Below, in pieces: positions 1 through 9,975 of a stretch of 64,000 nt of DNA (position 1 is the stretch's first letter; every line of letters begins with the position of its first letter). The position numbers and the translations under genes were made by a program. The notes under the pieces are model-generated. The model was not told where the DNA came from. It saw only the letters and a list, made by a program, of their open reading frames with translations, and did no database searches. Source of the DNA: Pseudomonadota bacterium (GTDB lineage: Bacteria; Pseudomonadota; Gammaproteobacteria; Xanthomonadales; Ahniellaceae). The DNA is taken from the NCBI GenBank assembly GCA_022843465.1, contig JALHNO010000021.1, positions 18,671 to 82,670 on the forward strand, given 5' to 3'.

Positions 1-446
1 TCCCGGATCTGTTGCGGCGACGCTACCTTCTGCCGGCTGGCCTCAGTCAGGACAGTCAGTCGCGCAGCCTGCTGATTCTCGACGACGAGGAGAACATCCG
101 GCGCTCGCTGATGCGCCTGCTGCGCCGCGACGGCTACCATATCCTGGAGGCCGGATCGGCGACCGAGGCGTTCGAGTTGCTCGCCACCAACCGCGTCCAG
201 GTGATCGTTTCCGACCAGCGGATGCCGGGCATGAACGGCACCGAATTCCTCAACCAGGTCAAGGAAATGTATCCCGATACCGTGCGCATGGTGCTCAGCG
301 GCTTTACCGACCTGGCCAGCGTCACCGATGCCATCAACAAGGGTGCAATCTACAAGTTCCTGACCAAGCCCTGGGACGACGAAGACCTGCGCGCGCAAGT
401 GCTCGAGGCCTTTCGCCGCTACGAACAACAGGCCACGGCACATTGA
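1..446 (+). CDS. Response regulator receiver protein, 5' end cut by window
   Basis: This reading frame is open to the left edge, so the protein probably begins outside the window; the first possible internal start is a TTG at 12. What remains is a complete receiver domain. The acidic pocket is seen in LILDDEEN, the phospho-acceptor Asp in VSDQRMPG, the conserved Ser in VLSGF, and the Lys in FLTKPWDD. The LSGF...KPWDD signature is typical of receivers in the RpfG/HupR-like group. The frame stops after a short helical tail, so no C-terminal output domain follows; any other domain would have to lie upstream. The giant sensor kinase starts 153 bases downstream on the same strand, which makes a functional link plausible but unproven. 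Receiver identity is certain; full architecture is unknown. Confidence 0.8.
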   Translation, partial: PDLLRRRYLLPAGLSQDSQSRSLLILDDEENIRRSLMRLLRRDGYHILEAGSATEAFELLATNRVQVIVSDQRMPGMNGTEFLNQVKEMYPDTVRMVLSGFTDLASVTDAINKGAIYKFLTKPWDDEDLRAQVLEAFRRYEQQATAH

Positions 447-599
447 CCACGCCATGAAGGCTGCCTTCCCGACCACGAACAATTGCGGCAGGTACGCGGC
501 CCACTGGGTCCGGACCGGCGACGCAGCACCCGGCTCGAAGCAGCGCCCAGCTACCTGCCCGACTGTTTCGCTGTGCCGGGACACTGACCGGGGCCTGCA

Positions 600-3500
600 A
601 TGAAGTGGCCGCGACTGAGCATCGCGGCGAGCCTGCTGACGCTCTGGCTGCTCGGCACAATCTTGACCGTACTGGGCAATCCGCTTTTCCCGGCAAATGG
701 GCTCAATCAGACCACGGGTTGGATTGCGCTGCTTCCGGCCATGCTGATCGGACTCGAATTGCTGCTGCCTTCAGCGCGGCTACGCGCGGCGTGCGGTGTC
801 GCTTTCCTGCTGTTCGTGGGCGTGCTGCTGAGTTGGGGGAGCCCGTTTGATGCGGTGGCTCTGGATGCCACCCTGGTTACACTCCTGCTGGCGTCCGCCG
901 GCATGGTGATACAGGCATTGACGACTGGATCCGGTCGCGACCTGGTCCGCCGCGCGGTGGCGATTGCGCTGCTGCTGTTGTTCCTGCTCAGCCTGGGTGT
1001 GGTCAGCGCCGACCCGCACGCCGAGATCGGGACCCACCTGCACCCGCTGACGCGGCTGGCCCTGCTCTGCGGCGGCATCTATTGGTTGTGCCACCCGTTT
1101 GAACCCAATGATGTGCACCGGGTCACCCAGGCGAGTGCCGCCTGGGTACTGGGGATTGCCGTGCTGGTGTTGTGCGGCTGGATCACCGGTGGCGCCCTGA
1201 TCACCCGCGCGCTCCCCGAGGCACCGCCGATGCATGCCTTGACGGCGATCGCGATGATGCTCACCGCGGCTGCCTTGCATGTGTTCGCCGAGGGCAGACG
1301 TCGCGATGCCCTCTGGTGCATGCTGCCGGTCACCCTGCTGGCACTGGCCCTGACCTTGCCGGAAGTGCTGGGATTCTCAACCAGTCTGCAGGGCTGGCTT
1401 CAGGCGCGAACGCCGATCGACTTTGGCAAGGTACCACCGTGGATGGCGCCCAATACCGCCGCGGCCCTGCTGCTCGCGGCCTTGTCGATACTCAGCGCGC
1501 CAGGCGATTCCGCTGCTGGACCGTTGCGCTGGGCCGTCACCTGGGCATTGGCCTTCCTGGTAGGCGGGATTGCGGCTGTCGCGCTCGGTGGCTACCTGTT
1601 TGATGCACCACCCCTGAAGGCCTGGGGCCCGTATCCGCCAATGACCTTGCCGGCGGCACTCTGCCTCGCTGGCTGTGCCCTAGGCTTGGGCTTTGCCGGC
1701 GGCCACTCCCAGTTGACCACCAAACACCGAACCCTGATCGTGCCCCTGCTGGTCGCCATTGCCAGCCTGATGGCGACCAGCGCGACCTGGGTGGCCATGA
1801 AGCACGAGCAGGCACAGCAGGAGCAGCAAGTCGCACACATGCGCCTCGCAGCACTTCTGCGTACGATGGAACTGGGTACCCAGTTGCGGCAATCGGCGAT
1901 GACGCGATTGACCGCCCGCATAAGCGAACTGCCCAGTGCCGAGCAGCCCGACCGTTTTGAACGCCAGGCGCGCCAATTGCTGGCCGATTTTCCGGCGATC
2001 CTGCGCATGGCACTGATCGATGGCGATGGCCGCATCCGGGTCGTTCAGGCCCAGGCCGGCGCGCAACCCGAGTGCATCGCCAAAGCGTTTTCCGCCGCGG
2101 TCGGCAATCTGCCCGCCGACTCGCGCAGGCGCCCCGCGGCTTACTCTGCACCCATGTGTGGTGACCGACTTGGCCATCTGCTGCGCTTTCCGATCACCAG
2201 CGCTGACGGCGTGAGCGGCATGATCGAAGTGTTCTCCGATGTGGGCATCCTGCTGAACGCGATGCTCAAGGGAATACCGGACGACATCGGACTGCGTATC
2301 TACGCTGGGACCCTGCTGGTCGATGAAGCAGGGTTCCACACTGGATCACCCGCGGCGACCGCGACCTTTCCTGCACCCGGCCTGGACCTGCGCGTCGACT
2401 TCTGGTGGCAAGCCTCCAGGCGGCCGGCGCAACTGGCCAAGGCCCTGTCGTTCGTCGGACTGCTGACGGGTGCCCTGCTCGCGCTGGCCCTGCGGCTGGC
2501 GGCACTGGCGCGCGAACGGGCACTGGCTGCCGAACTCAGCGGCCAGCAATTGCGCATGCAGATGGTCGAAGCCCAGCGGTTGCAGTCGGCGCTGAGTGCA
2601 GCAGAGAGGGAACTGGGTGATGTCATTACCAGCATCTCCGATGCCCTGATTGCGGTCGACCGCGACTGGCGCATCCTGCTCGTCAACCCCCCAGCCGAGC
2701 GGATGATCGGACGCAGCAGCGCCGATCTGCTCGGCAAGGTACTGTGGGACGAATTTCGGGTGGCGGCGGCATCGAGTCTGCGCCAGCACTTCCAGCGTGC
2801 GCTTGAGAGCGGCACCGTGCTGCGGCTGGAACACTGGAGCGAAGCGCTGGCGATCTGGGTCGAGACCCGCGCCTTTCCGCACAGCCAGGGCCTGGCCATT
2901 TACTTCCAGGACATCAGCGAGCGCAAGCGTGCTGAACTGGCGCTGCGCAAGGCACAGGCCTCCTCCGAGCGGGCACAGAAGATGGCCCTGCTCGGCAGCT
3001 GGGAGGTCGACCTGGGCAGCGGTGCCCGCTGGTGGTCGGAGCAGGCCCTGCAATTGTTCGACATCACCGAGGCCGAGGTCGCCGAGGGATTGCCGGCGAT
3101 TGCCCGCCATGTCCACCCGGATGACCGGCAACTGGTGATCGACGCGGCCGCCCGCCTGCAGGCTGGCGAAGCCGATGTCGACATGGAATATCGTGTCCTG
3201 CGCGCCGACGGTACGCTCATCCACGTCCACGAACTCGGCACCGTCTTCCGCGATGGTGAAGGCCGGCCAGTGCTGGCCGCGGGGTCGCTCCAGGACGTCA
3301 GCGAACACCGCCGTGTCGAAGATCAGCTGCGCGACCTGACCAAGCAGCTGGAGCTCTCGTTGAGCCTCAACCGGCTGGTGATGCAGCACTCGCTGGACGT
3401 GATCTGCGTGATCGATGGCGCTGGCCGTTTCGCCCTGATCAGCGATGGCTGCGCGCGGCTCTGGGGGCATGCGCCGAACGAACTGTTGGGCACTGCGCTG

Positions 3501-6500
3501 ATCGATCTGGTATTTCCGGAAGACCGCGCACGCACCGAGACCATGATGGCAGCAGTGGCCGCAGGTCAACCGACCCTGGATTTCCGCAATCGCCTGCTCA
3601 GCCGCGATGGCAAGACGCTGTACCTGCAATGGTCGGCAGTCTGGTCCGAGCGCGAGGAGTTGATGTTCTGCATCGGCCGCGACATCAGCGAAAGCCGCAT
3701 GGTGGCCAGTGCACTGCGTCGCAGCGAGTCGCTGCTGCGCAATGCCCAGCGCATCGCCAAGGTCGGCCACTGGCAGAACAACCTGGTTACCGGCGAACTC
3801 GTCGGCTCGCCCGAGGCGCACCGCATTTTCGGCACCAGCTCAATTGCCGAGGCGCCGACCTTTGAACGCTTTCTCAATCATGTCCACCCGGGGGATCGCA
3901 GCATGGTCGCCGCCGCCCAACAGCGGCTGCTGTCCGGTGGCCACGCGCTGGATGTAGAGCACCGCATCGTCCATGCCGACGGCAGTGTGCTCTGGGTACA
4001 CCAGCGGGGAGAGATCGAAACCGACTCCAGCGGCGCTGCGATTGCGGTTTCCGGCACGGTACTCGACATCACCGAGCGCAAGCGCGCCGAACTGCATCTG
4101 GCGCGCAGCAATCGCCTGCACTCGGTACTCAGCCGGATCAACAAGACCATCGCCCGGCTGCACGATGTCGATGAGCTGTACCGTGCCGCCACCTCGATCG
4201 CGGTCGAACAGGGTGGCTTCATTGTCGCCCGCATCTTCGCTGTCCAGGAGGACAATACTGCACGCTCGGTGGCGGCAGCGGGCGCCCACTTCGCCCATCT
4301 CGGGCTTATCGAGATCCCGCTCGACGACCCGGTGCAGGCCCAGGGTACGATCGGCACAGCCTTGCGGACGGGACTTCCCTCGTACACCAACAACATCGAG
4401 GCCGACCCGCGCATGCAGCCCTGGCGCGAAGCGGCAAGTCAGAGTGGCATCCGCGCCACCGCAAGCTTTCCATTGATGGTGAACGACAAGGCGGTGGCGG
4501 CGCTTGTTCTGTTCGCTGAAGAGGTCGACTACTTCCAGGACGACGAGCTGAGCATGCTGTCTTCCGTGGCCACCGATCTGTCGTTCGCGCTGACCTCGAT
4601 CGACGCCGAACAACGCCAGCAACAGGCCGAGCGGAGAAACATACGACTGACACGACTGTATGCCGTGTCAAGTTCGGTCAATGCGATGATCGTCCGGACT
4701 CCGAGTCCGGCGCAGCTTTACGCCGGCGCCTGCCGCATCGCGGTCGAACAGGGTGGCCTGCTGATGGCCTGGGTGGGGCTGCTCGATCCGCACAGCGATG
4801 AGTTGGTGCCTGCCGAATACGCGGGTGCCAGCGACGGCTACCTGGAGTCGATCACGATCCTCGGCCGGAAGGATTCGATCCAGGGGGCCGGGCCGGGTGG
4901 TGAAGCCTTCCGCACTGGCAAACCTGCGGTCTGCAACAACATCGATCAGGCGGCAGCGACGTTTGCCTGGCGCGAAAAGGCGCTGCAGCGCGGCTTTCAC
5001 AGCTGTGCGGCGTTCCCGCTCAGCCAGCAGAACGAGGTGATCGGCATTCTGGTCGTCTACGCCGACAGCACCGACTATTTTGATGCCGAAGAACTCGCCC
5101 TGCTGGGGGGGCTCTGCGACAACCTGTCGTTCGCGCTCGATCTGCATGCGCGCGAGGAACTTCGCCGGCGTGCCGAGCGGGCGCTGCGCGAAAGCGAGGC
5201 CACCCTGGCCAATGCCCAACGCCTGGCCCGACTAGGCAGCTGGGAATGGCAGATTGGCCCCGACCGGCTCTATTGGTCCGACGAGGTATTCCGGATCGTC
5301 GGGATGGATAGAACACAGTTCGGCGGCAACAGTGCCGCCTTCCTCGAACGCATTCACCCCGAAGATCGGGCCGAGGTCGAACGCGTATTCCGCGAGGCGG
5401 TGGCCACCGGCTCAAGCTTTCAGCATGAGTATCGTGTCATCTGCCCGGACGGCAGTGAGATCGTTCTGCTTGAAATGGGTGAACCGCTTCGCAATGCGAA
5501 GGGGCATGTCGATCGCATCGCCGGCAGCGTGCTGGACATCACCGAACGCAAGCGCGCCGAACTTGCGGTGCGCGAGAATGAGGAAAAATTCCGCTCGGTG
5601 TTCGACCAGAGCCCGATCATCATCTGCCTTCTGACCTACCCCGAAGGCATCGTGGTCGAGATGAATGCCGCCGGCCTGAAGGCCTTTGGCTATACCCGCG
5701 AACAACTGCTCGGTCGCAGCTCCACCAACACCAGTGCCTGGGTTCATGCCGAGGAACGCCAGCAGTACCTGGACATGCTCAGCAGTCAGGGCAGTGTCCG
5801 CGATTTCGAGGCGCTGATGCGGCGCGCCGACGGCCGGCAGATTCCGGTCCTCTACAACGGCAACCTGGTGCGACTGGGCGGCCAGCAGTACAGCCTCAAT
5901 TCCCTGCAGGACATTTCCCAGCGCAAGCAGGCCGAGGCGGCCCTGCGGGCCAGCGAACAGCTGTTCTCCAACGCCTTCGAGTACGCCGCGGTGGGTGTCG
6001 CCCTGCTGTCTCCGGACGGCTACTGGCTACGCGTCAATCAGGCGTTGTGCGAGATCGTGGGTTACCAGCGGGAAGAGTTGCTGGGCAGCCACTTCGCAGA
6101 CATCACCCATCCGGAAGACCTGCGGCAAGATATGACCGCCGTCGAAGGCCTGATCAGCGGAGCGCTGGTTACCTACCAGCAGGAAAAGCGCTATTTCCAC
6201 AAATCCGGACGCCTGGTCTGGGTCCTGCTGAATGTCTCCCTGCTACGCGATGCCGAAGGCCGGCCGCTCAATTTCGTCGCCCAGATCCAGGACACCACGC
6301 AGCGCAAACTGACCGAACGCCGCCTGCAGGAACAGCACGCCCTGCTGGAGGGGATCGCCGCGCGCCAGCCGCTCAATCAGAGCCTGACCCGGCTGATGCA
6401 TCTGGCCGAACAGATGGTGCCGGACGCACTGTGCTCGATTCTCATTCTCGATGAAAGCGGCACCTGTCTTGAACGTGGTGTCGCACCCAGCCTACCGGAT

Positions 6501-8000
6501 GGTTTCTGCGACGCCATCGCCGGCGAACCGGTTGGCGAGGGTTTCGGCTCCTGCGGCACCGCCGCGTATCGCGGCGAATCCGTCATCGTCACCGACATCG
6601 CCAGCGATCCATTGTGGAAGGACTATGCAGCACTGGCCCGCGAATATGGGCTCGCGGCCTGCTGGTCGGTCCCGGTGCGCTCATCGGCCGGCAGCGTGCT
6701 GGCTACGCTGGCGATTTATTACCGCGAGCCGCGAGCACCGCGTCCGGTCGATCTGGAAGCTATCGACTCGCTTATTCCGATCGCCGCCGTCGCGATCGAG
6801 CAAGCGCTCGCCTACCGCCAGCTCAAGACCAGTGAGCAGCGCTTCCGTTCGCTGTTCGATGAACACCCCGACGCGGTCTACGCGCTCGATCTCGACGGCC
6901 GGGTAACCGACTACAACGGCGGCTTCGAGACATGGACAGGGGTCCGCTACGATCAGGTGGTCGGACAGCCGCTGGAATCCAGCCTGTTCGCCGGACAGCG
7001 GGAACTGGTACGTGCGCAATTTGATGCCGCCGCAGCCGGTCAGGCGAGAACCTACGATTCGGTAGCGATCGGACCCGATGGCCGCCGGCACGATGCCCGG
7101 GTGACCAATCTCCCGATCATCGTCGATAGCCTGGTCACCGGTGTCTTTGGCATCGCCCACGACATCACGCCGCTGCGCGAGCGCGAGCGTGAACTGGCCG
7201 CCGCGCTCGAGCTGACCGAACAGAAGAGCGAGCAACTGCGCGAGGCGCTTGATGCATTGAACATGCGCAATCGCGAGCTGCAGGATTTCGCCTTCGTCGC
7301 CTCGCATGATCTGCAGGAGCCCCTGCGCAAGATCCGGACTTTTTCGGACCGCCTGCTGCAGGGTCATGCCGAGCAACTCGATCAGCGCGCGCGCGACTAT
7401 CTGGACCGCAGCCTGCAGGCTGCGCAGCGCATGCAGACCCTGATCGACGATCTGCTGGCCTATTCGCGCATTGCTTCGCGCAGCAATCCGGCGACTCCGG
7501 TGGATCTGAACGAAATCCTGGCCGGCGTCATCGACGATCTGGAAGCACGCATCGAAAGCACCCGGGGCAAGGTCGAGGTTCCACCCCTGCCCACCCTGCT
7601 CGCCGACCCGACCCACATGCGCCAGCTGTTCCAGAACCTGATCGGCAACGCGCTCAAGTTCCACAAACCGGATACGCCGCCGCTGGTGCAGCTGAGTGTC
7701 GCGCCTGCCCAACTTGCCGATGGCACCAAGGCCTGGGAATTCTGCATTTCCGATCAGGGCATCGGATTTGAGCAGCAATATGCCGACCGCATTTTTTCGC
7801 CATTCCAGCGACTGCACGGCCGTGAACAATATGCCGGCACCGGAATTGGACTGGCCATAGTCCGCAGAATCGTCGAGCGCCACGGCGGCACGATCGAAGC
7901 TATCAGTGCGCCGGGACAGGGCGCACGGTTCACCCTGATACTTCCCGACCGGGCGGCGCCGCCCGCAACCGAGGCGCCCGAAACGCCCATGCTGGGCTGA
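600..8000 (+). CDS. Giant membrane multi-PAS/GAF sensor histidine kinase
   Basis: A 2466-residue histidine kinase. Residues 1-400 hold about thirteen hydrophobic segments. A probable periplasmic sensor stretch (about 400-610) follows, then a last membrane helix near 616-635. The cytoplasmic part reads in order: PAS (about 674-772), PAS (795-900), PAS (928-1031), PAS (1053-1158), GAF (1174-1335), GAF (1351-1514), PAS (1544-1650), PAS (1663-1774), PAS (1788-1901), GAF (1914-2071), PAS (2080-2190), HisKA and HATPase_c. Several PAS units end in the usual D-I-T/S-E-R-K-R-A-E linker. The phospho-acceptor is His2236 in FVASHDLQEP; the N box (QNLIGNALKF), DQGIGF and GTGIGLAI follow. There is no C-terminal receiver, so phosphate must go to a separate protein. 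The next gene, a stand-alone receiver, is the best candidate. The HisKA form SHDLQEPLR is the type seen in phytochrome-like kinases. The ligand is unknown. The SD before ATG 600 is weak. Confidence 0.93.
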   Translation: MKWPRLSIAASLLTLWLLGTILTVLGNPLFPANGLNQTTGWIALLPAMLIGLELLLPSARLRAACGVAFLLFVGVLLSWGSPFDAVALDATLVTLLLASAGMVIQALTTGSGRDLVRRAVAIALLLLFLLSLGVVSADPHAEIGTHLHPLTRLALLCGGIYWLCHPFEPNDVHRVTQASAAWVLGIAVLVLCGWITGGALITRALPEAPPMHALTAIAMMLTAAALHVFAEGRRRDALWCMLPVTLLALALTLPEVLGFSTSLQGWLQARTPIDFGKVPPWMAPNTAAALLLAALSILSAPGDSAAGPLRWAVTWALAFLVGGIAAVALGGYLFDAPPLKAWGPYPPMTLPAALCLAGCALGLGFAGGHSQLTTKHRTLIVPLLVAIASLMATSATWVAMKHEQAQQEQQVAHMRLAALLRTMELGTQLRQSAMTRLTARISELPSAEQPDRFERQARQLLADFPAILRMALIDGDGRIRVVQAQAGAQPECIAKAFSAAVGNLPADSRRRPAAYSAPMCGDRLGHLLRFPITSADGVSGMIEVFSDVGILLNAMLKGIPDDIGLRIYAGTLLVDEAGFHTGSPAATATFPAPGLDLRVDFWWQASRRPAQLAKALSFVGLLTGALLALALRLAALARERALAAELSGQQLRMQMVEAQRLQSALSAAERELGDVITSISDALIAVDRDWRILLVNPPAERMIGRSSADLLGKVLWDEFRVAAASSLRQHFQRALESGTVLRLEHWSEALAIWVETRAFPHSQGLAIYFQDISERKRAELALRKAQASSERAQKMALLGSWEVDLGSGARWWSEQALQLFDITEAEVAEGLPAIARHVHPDDRQLVIDAAARLQAGEADVDMEYRVLRADGTLIHVHELGTVFRDGEGRPVLAAGSLQDVSEHRRVEDQLRDLTKQLELSLSLNRLVMQHSLDVICVIDGAGRFALISDGCARLWGHAPNELLGTALIDLVFPEDRARTETMMAAVAAGQPTLDFRNRLLSRDGKTLYLQWSAVWSEREELMFCIGRDISESRMVASALRRSESLLRNAQRIAKVGHWQNNLVTGELVGSPEAHRIFGTSSIAEAPTFERFLNHVHPGDRSMVAAAQQRLLSGGHALDVEHRIVHADGSVLWVHQRGEIETDSSGAAIAVSGTVLDITERKRAELHLARSNRLHSVLSRINKTIARLHDVDELYRAATSIAVEQGGFIVARIFAVQEDNTARSVAAAGAHFAHLGLIEIPLDDPVQAQGTIGTALRTGLPSYTNNIEADPRMQPWREAASQSGIRATASFPLMVNDKAVAALVLFAEEVDYFQDDELSMLSSVATDLSFALTSIDAEQRQQQAERRNIRLTRLYAVSSSVNAMIVRTPSPAQLYAGACRIAVEQGGLLMAWVGLLDPHSDELVPAEYAGASDGYLESITILGRKDSIQGAGPGGEAFRTGKPAVCNNIDQAAATFAWREKALQRGFHSCAAFPLSQQNEVIGILVVYADSTDYFDAEELALLGGLCDNLSFALDLHAREELRRRAERALRESEATLANAQRLARLGSWEWQIGPDRLYWSDEVFRIVGMDRTQFGGNSAAFLERIHPEDRAEVERVFREAVATGSSFQHEYRVICPDGSEIVLLEMGEPLRNAKGHVDRIAGSVLDITERKRAELAVRENEEKFRSVFDQSPIIICLLTYPEGIVVEMNAAGLKAFGYTREQLLGRSSTNTSAWVHAEERQQYLDMLSSQGSVRDFEALMRRADGRQIPVLYNGNLVRLGGQQYSLNSLQDISQRKQAEAALRASEQLFSNAFEYAAVGVALLSPDGYWLRVNQALCEIVGYQREELLGSHFADITHPEDLRQDMTAVEGLISGALVTYQQEKRYFHKSGRLVWVLLNVSLLRDAEGRPLNFVAQIQDTTQRKLTERRLQEQHALLEGIAARQPLNQSLTRLMHLAEQMVPDALCSILILDESGTCLERGVAPSLPDGFCDAIAGEPVGEGFGSCGTAAYRGESVIVTDIASDPLWKDYAALAREYGLAACWSVPVRSSAGSVLATLAIYYREPRAPRPVDLEAIDSLIPIAAVAIEQALAYRQLKTSEQRFRSLFDEHPDAVYALDLDGRVTDYNGGFETWTGVRYDQVVGQPLESSLFAGQRELVRAQFDAAAAGQARTYDSVAIGPDGRRHDARVTNLPIIVDSLVTGVFGIAHDITPLRERERELAAALELTEQKSEQLREALDALNMRNRELQDFAFVASHDLQEPLRKIRTFSDRLLQGHAEQLDQRARDYLDRSLQAAQRMQTLIDDLLAYSRIASRSNPATPVDLNEILAGVIDDLEARIESTRGKVEVPPLPTLLADPTHMRQLFQNLIGNALKFHKPDTPPLVQLSVAPAQLADGTKAWEFCISDQGIGFEQQYADRIFSPFQRLHGREQYAGTGIGLAIVRRIVERHGGTIEAISAPGQGARFTLILPDRAAPPATEAPETPMLG

Positions 8001-8695
8001 GCGCCGGCGCCGTGCGGGTGGCTGCACGACAGAATCTCCACAGAATCTCCGCGCGAGTCCGCAGCCGAAGCCATGACCTGAGCCAGCTGACAAGGGCCGC
8101 AGGTCTTGAGCCGTTGCGATGTTGAAAACGGGAATTTGGCCGACTCCAGACGGGCAGCCGAGAGCCCCGCGATCACCGCTCCAGCGATATCCCGCTGAGC
8201 GGATGGCGATTCTGCGCACCAATTCACATTTGCGCCAGACTCTGGCCTTGCGCACGGCGCACGGGATTGCACGATCGCAACCGCCGACCCGGCGATCCGC
8301 GCCACGCCTCGCGCCCCGGAAAACAGCCATCGGTTCCACCCGATGATGCCGAAGACCCTCGCCTGCGCAGAGCGCGCCATACGAGTGCGGGGAACAGGCC
8401 CCGGAAAGCGGCGTGCCGCTCATCGCGCAGCAGGGTGGCTCGCCGTCGTGGCCGAGAGCCGAACCGCGCAAGGGACAAACGCAAATTATTGTCCAGCTCT
8501 CGATCGGCATCGCGGAAAGCGCGGAACAGCGCGCAGCCGCGACAACCCCAACCGGTCCCAAAAGTAGGCGAAAACGCGCCGGCTTTTCATGGATTTTGGC
8601 CAGAAATAAATTTTCTGTCGGAAAATTTCCGATGACTTGTTCAGTCGCTTCCGAGGGGGCATACTGGAATCAGATAATACGCCGGAGTAGGCACC
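8001..8695. other. Long intergenic region, no gene recognised
   Basis: About 695 bases separate the giant kinase from the Rcp1-like receiver. The open frames that cross it on both strands are rich in Arg, Ala and Pro, have no recognisable motif and look like chance frames in GC-rich DNA. The last 110 bases are clearly more AT-rich and contain a palindrome at 8618-8632, so that end probably holds the promoter of the receiver gene. Nothing else is identified in 8001-8580. Confidence 0.6.
8618..8632. promoter_or_regulatory. Perfect inverted repeat before the Rcp1-like receiver gene
   Basis: TCGGAAAATTTCCGA consists of two 7-base arms (TCGGAAA and TTTCCGA) around one base. It lies in an AT-rich patch 64 bases before the ATG at 8696. 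The symmetry and place suggest a binding site for a dimeric regulator, which is an inference. A weak sigma-70-like pair (TTGTTC at 8637, CATACT at 8660) lies just downstream, and a GATAAT at 8673 is an alternative -10. The regulator cannot be named. Confidence 0.4.
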
Positions 8696-9151
8696 ATGCG
8701 TCCCGTTCAGCGAATCATCGCCATCGCCGAAGACGACCAGGACGACCGGGTACTGGCCCAGGATGCCTTTGCCGAGAGCCGGCTGAATCCCGAGCTGGTT
8801 TTTTTTTGCGATGGCGAAGCCCTGATGGACTATCTGCACGCGGCCATTTCGGGTCGGCCAGGGGCCGCTGCGATGCCGGCGATGATCCTGCTCGATCTGA
8901 ATATGCCCAAGGTGGATGGACGCGAAGCCCTGGCCGCGATCCGCTCCGACCTGCGCCTGAAGCATCTGCCGGTGATCGTGATCAGCACTTCGCGCTCGGA
9001 GCAGGATGTCATCGATCTTTATCAGCGCGGTGCCAATGCCTTCATCCGCAAGCCGTCCAGCTTCGAACAGCTGGTGCAGGCGCTGAATGCGCTGGAGCAA
9101 TTCTGGTTCCGGACAGCCAATCTGCCGTCAATCGACATCAACCCGCGTTGA
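8696..9151 (+). CDS. Stand-alone Rcp1-like response regulator
   Basis: A 151-residue protein made of one receiver domain. The acidic pair is in IAIAEDDQDD, the phospho-acceptor is Asp67 in LLDLNMPKVDG, the Ser/Thr is in VISTS and the Lys in FIRKP. The spacing DQDDRVLAQDAF and the insertion before the phospho-acceptor strand match the Rcp1 subfamily, which usually takes phosphate from phytochrome-type or multi-PAS kinases lacking their own receiver. That is the situation of the kinase just upstream, so the pair probably forms one phosphorelay. Output is likely by protein contact, since no DNA-binding domain is present. GGAG at 8684 sits eight bases before the ATG. The gene has its own upstream AT-rich region and palindrome, so it may be transcribed independently of the kinase. 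Confidence 0.88.
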   Translation: MRPVQRIIAIAEDDQDDRVLAQDAFAESRLNPELVFFCDGEALMDYLHAAISGRPGAAAMPAMILLDLNMPKVDGREALAAIRSDLRLKHLPVIVISTSRSEQDVIDLYQRGANAFIRKPSSFEQLVQALNALEQFWFRTANLPSIDINPR

Positions 9152-9257
9152 CGGTGCCGGATGACGCCTGGCGGATTGCCGGGATCACCAACCGGGGATC
9201 CTCTCGCGAGCCGGCGAAACTGCCGGCACTCATGATCCCGGGCCAGGCTGTCAGCAC

Positions 9258-9908
9258 TTACAGATCTTCGCCCAGATCCAGATCGATCGAACCATCGGCA
9301 GCGCGCTTCACCTGGGTCAGGCCCGGATAGCTCCTCTCCAGGCGCTGCAGCATCAGCTCCTGCTTGCTCAGGCGACCATTCTGCAACCGTACGAGATCGG
9401 CAAGCCGGGCATTCTCCTGCTGCAGGCGACGATGCTCGAGCGCCTGCGCAATCGATGCGCCGATATCATAGTCATCCCAAGGCTTGGCGATGAACCGGAA
9501 AATCTGCACATCATTGATCGCCGCCACCAGCGCGTTGAGGTCGGCAAAGCCGCTGAGAATCAGACGACATGCCGTTGGCTGGATCTTCTTGAACTCGGAC
9601 AGGAAGGCAACGCCATTGAGATGCGGCATCCGGTAGTCCGACAGCACCAGATCGAACGCGCATTCACTACCGCGCAGCAACGCCATTCTCGGATCGTCAA
9701 AGGTCTCCACCGTGGGCCGGCCCCCGAACAGCGCAGGCGGCATCGCGTTCAATGCCCGCCGCAGGCTGTTGAGGATGTTCGGCTCGTCGTCGACGAGCAA
9801 AATCCGCGGCGGCGTCAACAAGGCCGGCTGGGTGTATTCGGCGCAATCGTCCGGACCTGCGGAAGCGGTCGAGAACGTGTCAATGGCATACATCGAATCT
9901 GCGGACAT
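9258..9908 (-). CDS. Response regulator with receiver and coiled-coil tail
   Basis: A 216-residue protein read from ATG 9908, which has GGAG eight bases upstream; the open frame extends further 5' but without a better start. After a variable N-terminus of about 33 residues comes a receiver: LLVDDEPN, phospho-acceptor Asp91 in LVLSDYRMPHLNG, ILSGFAD and the Lys in FIAKPWDD. The C-terminal 55 residues are helical and charged (LEHRRLQQENARLADL, then SYPGLTQVKR) and contain no known output domain. It resembles the receiver at the window's left edge. It lies 67 bases downstream of the PAS kinase gene on the same strand and is its likely partner. Confidence 0.85.
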   Translation of the reverse strand: MSADSMYAIDTFSTASAGPDDCAEYTQPALLTPPRILLVDDEPNILNSLRRALNAMPPALFGGRPTVETFDDPRMALLRGSECAFDLVLSDYRMPHLNGVAFLSEFKKIQPTACRLILSGFADLNALVAAINDVQIFRFIAKPWDDYDIGASIAQALEHRRLQQENARLADLVRLQNGRLSKQELMLQRLERSYPGLTQVKRAADGSIDLDLGEDL

Positions 9909-9975
9909 GGCGGTGCTCCGGAGTGTTGCGTGGGTGGGGTTGCGCGGCGTCAGCAACAGACCGCGGCGCTGGCTT

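Noticed and set aside
2346..3821. 491-codon minus-strand frame opposite the giant kinase
   Set aside because: PAS domains on the plus strand account for this DNA; the opposite frame is a by-product of codon bias.
6681..8561. 626-codon open frame on the minus strand
   Set aside because: It is antisense to the giant kinase for most of its length, has no family motif and an Arg/Ala/Gly-rich composition typical of shadow frames in GC-rich genes.
8413..9330. 305-codon plus-strand frame overlapping the Rcp1-like receiver
   Set aside because: It reads the receiver gene in another frame and shows no domain; the 8696 frame has the receiver motifs and an SD.
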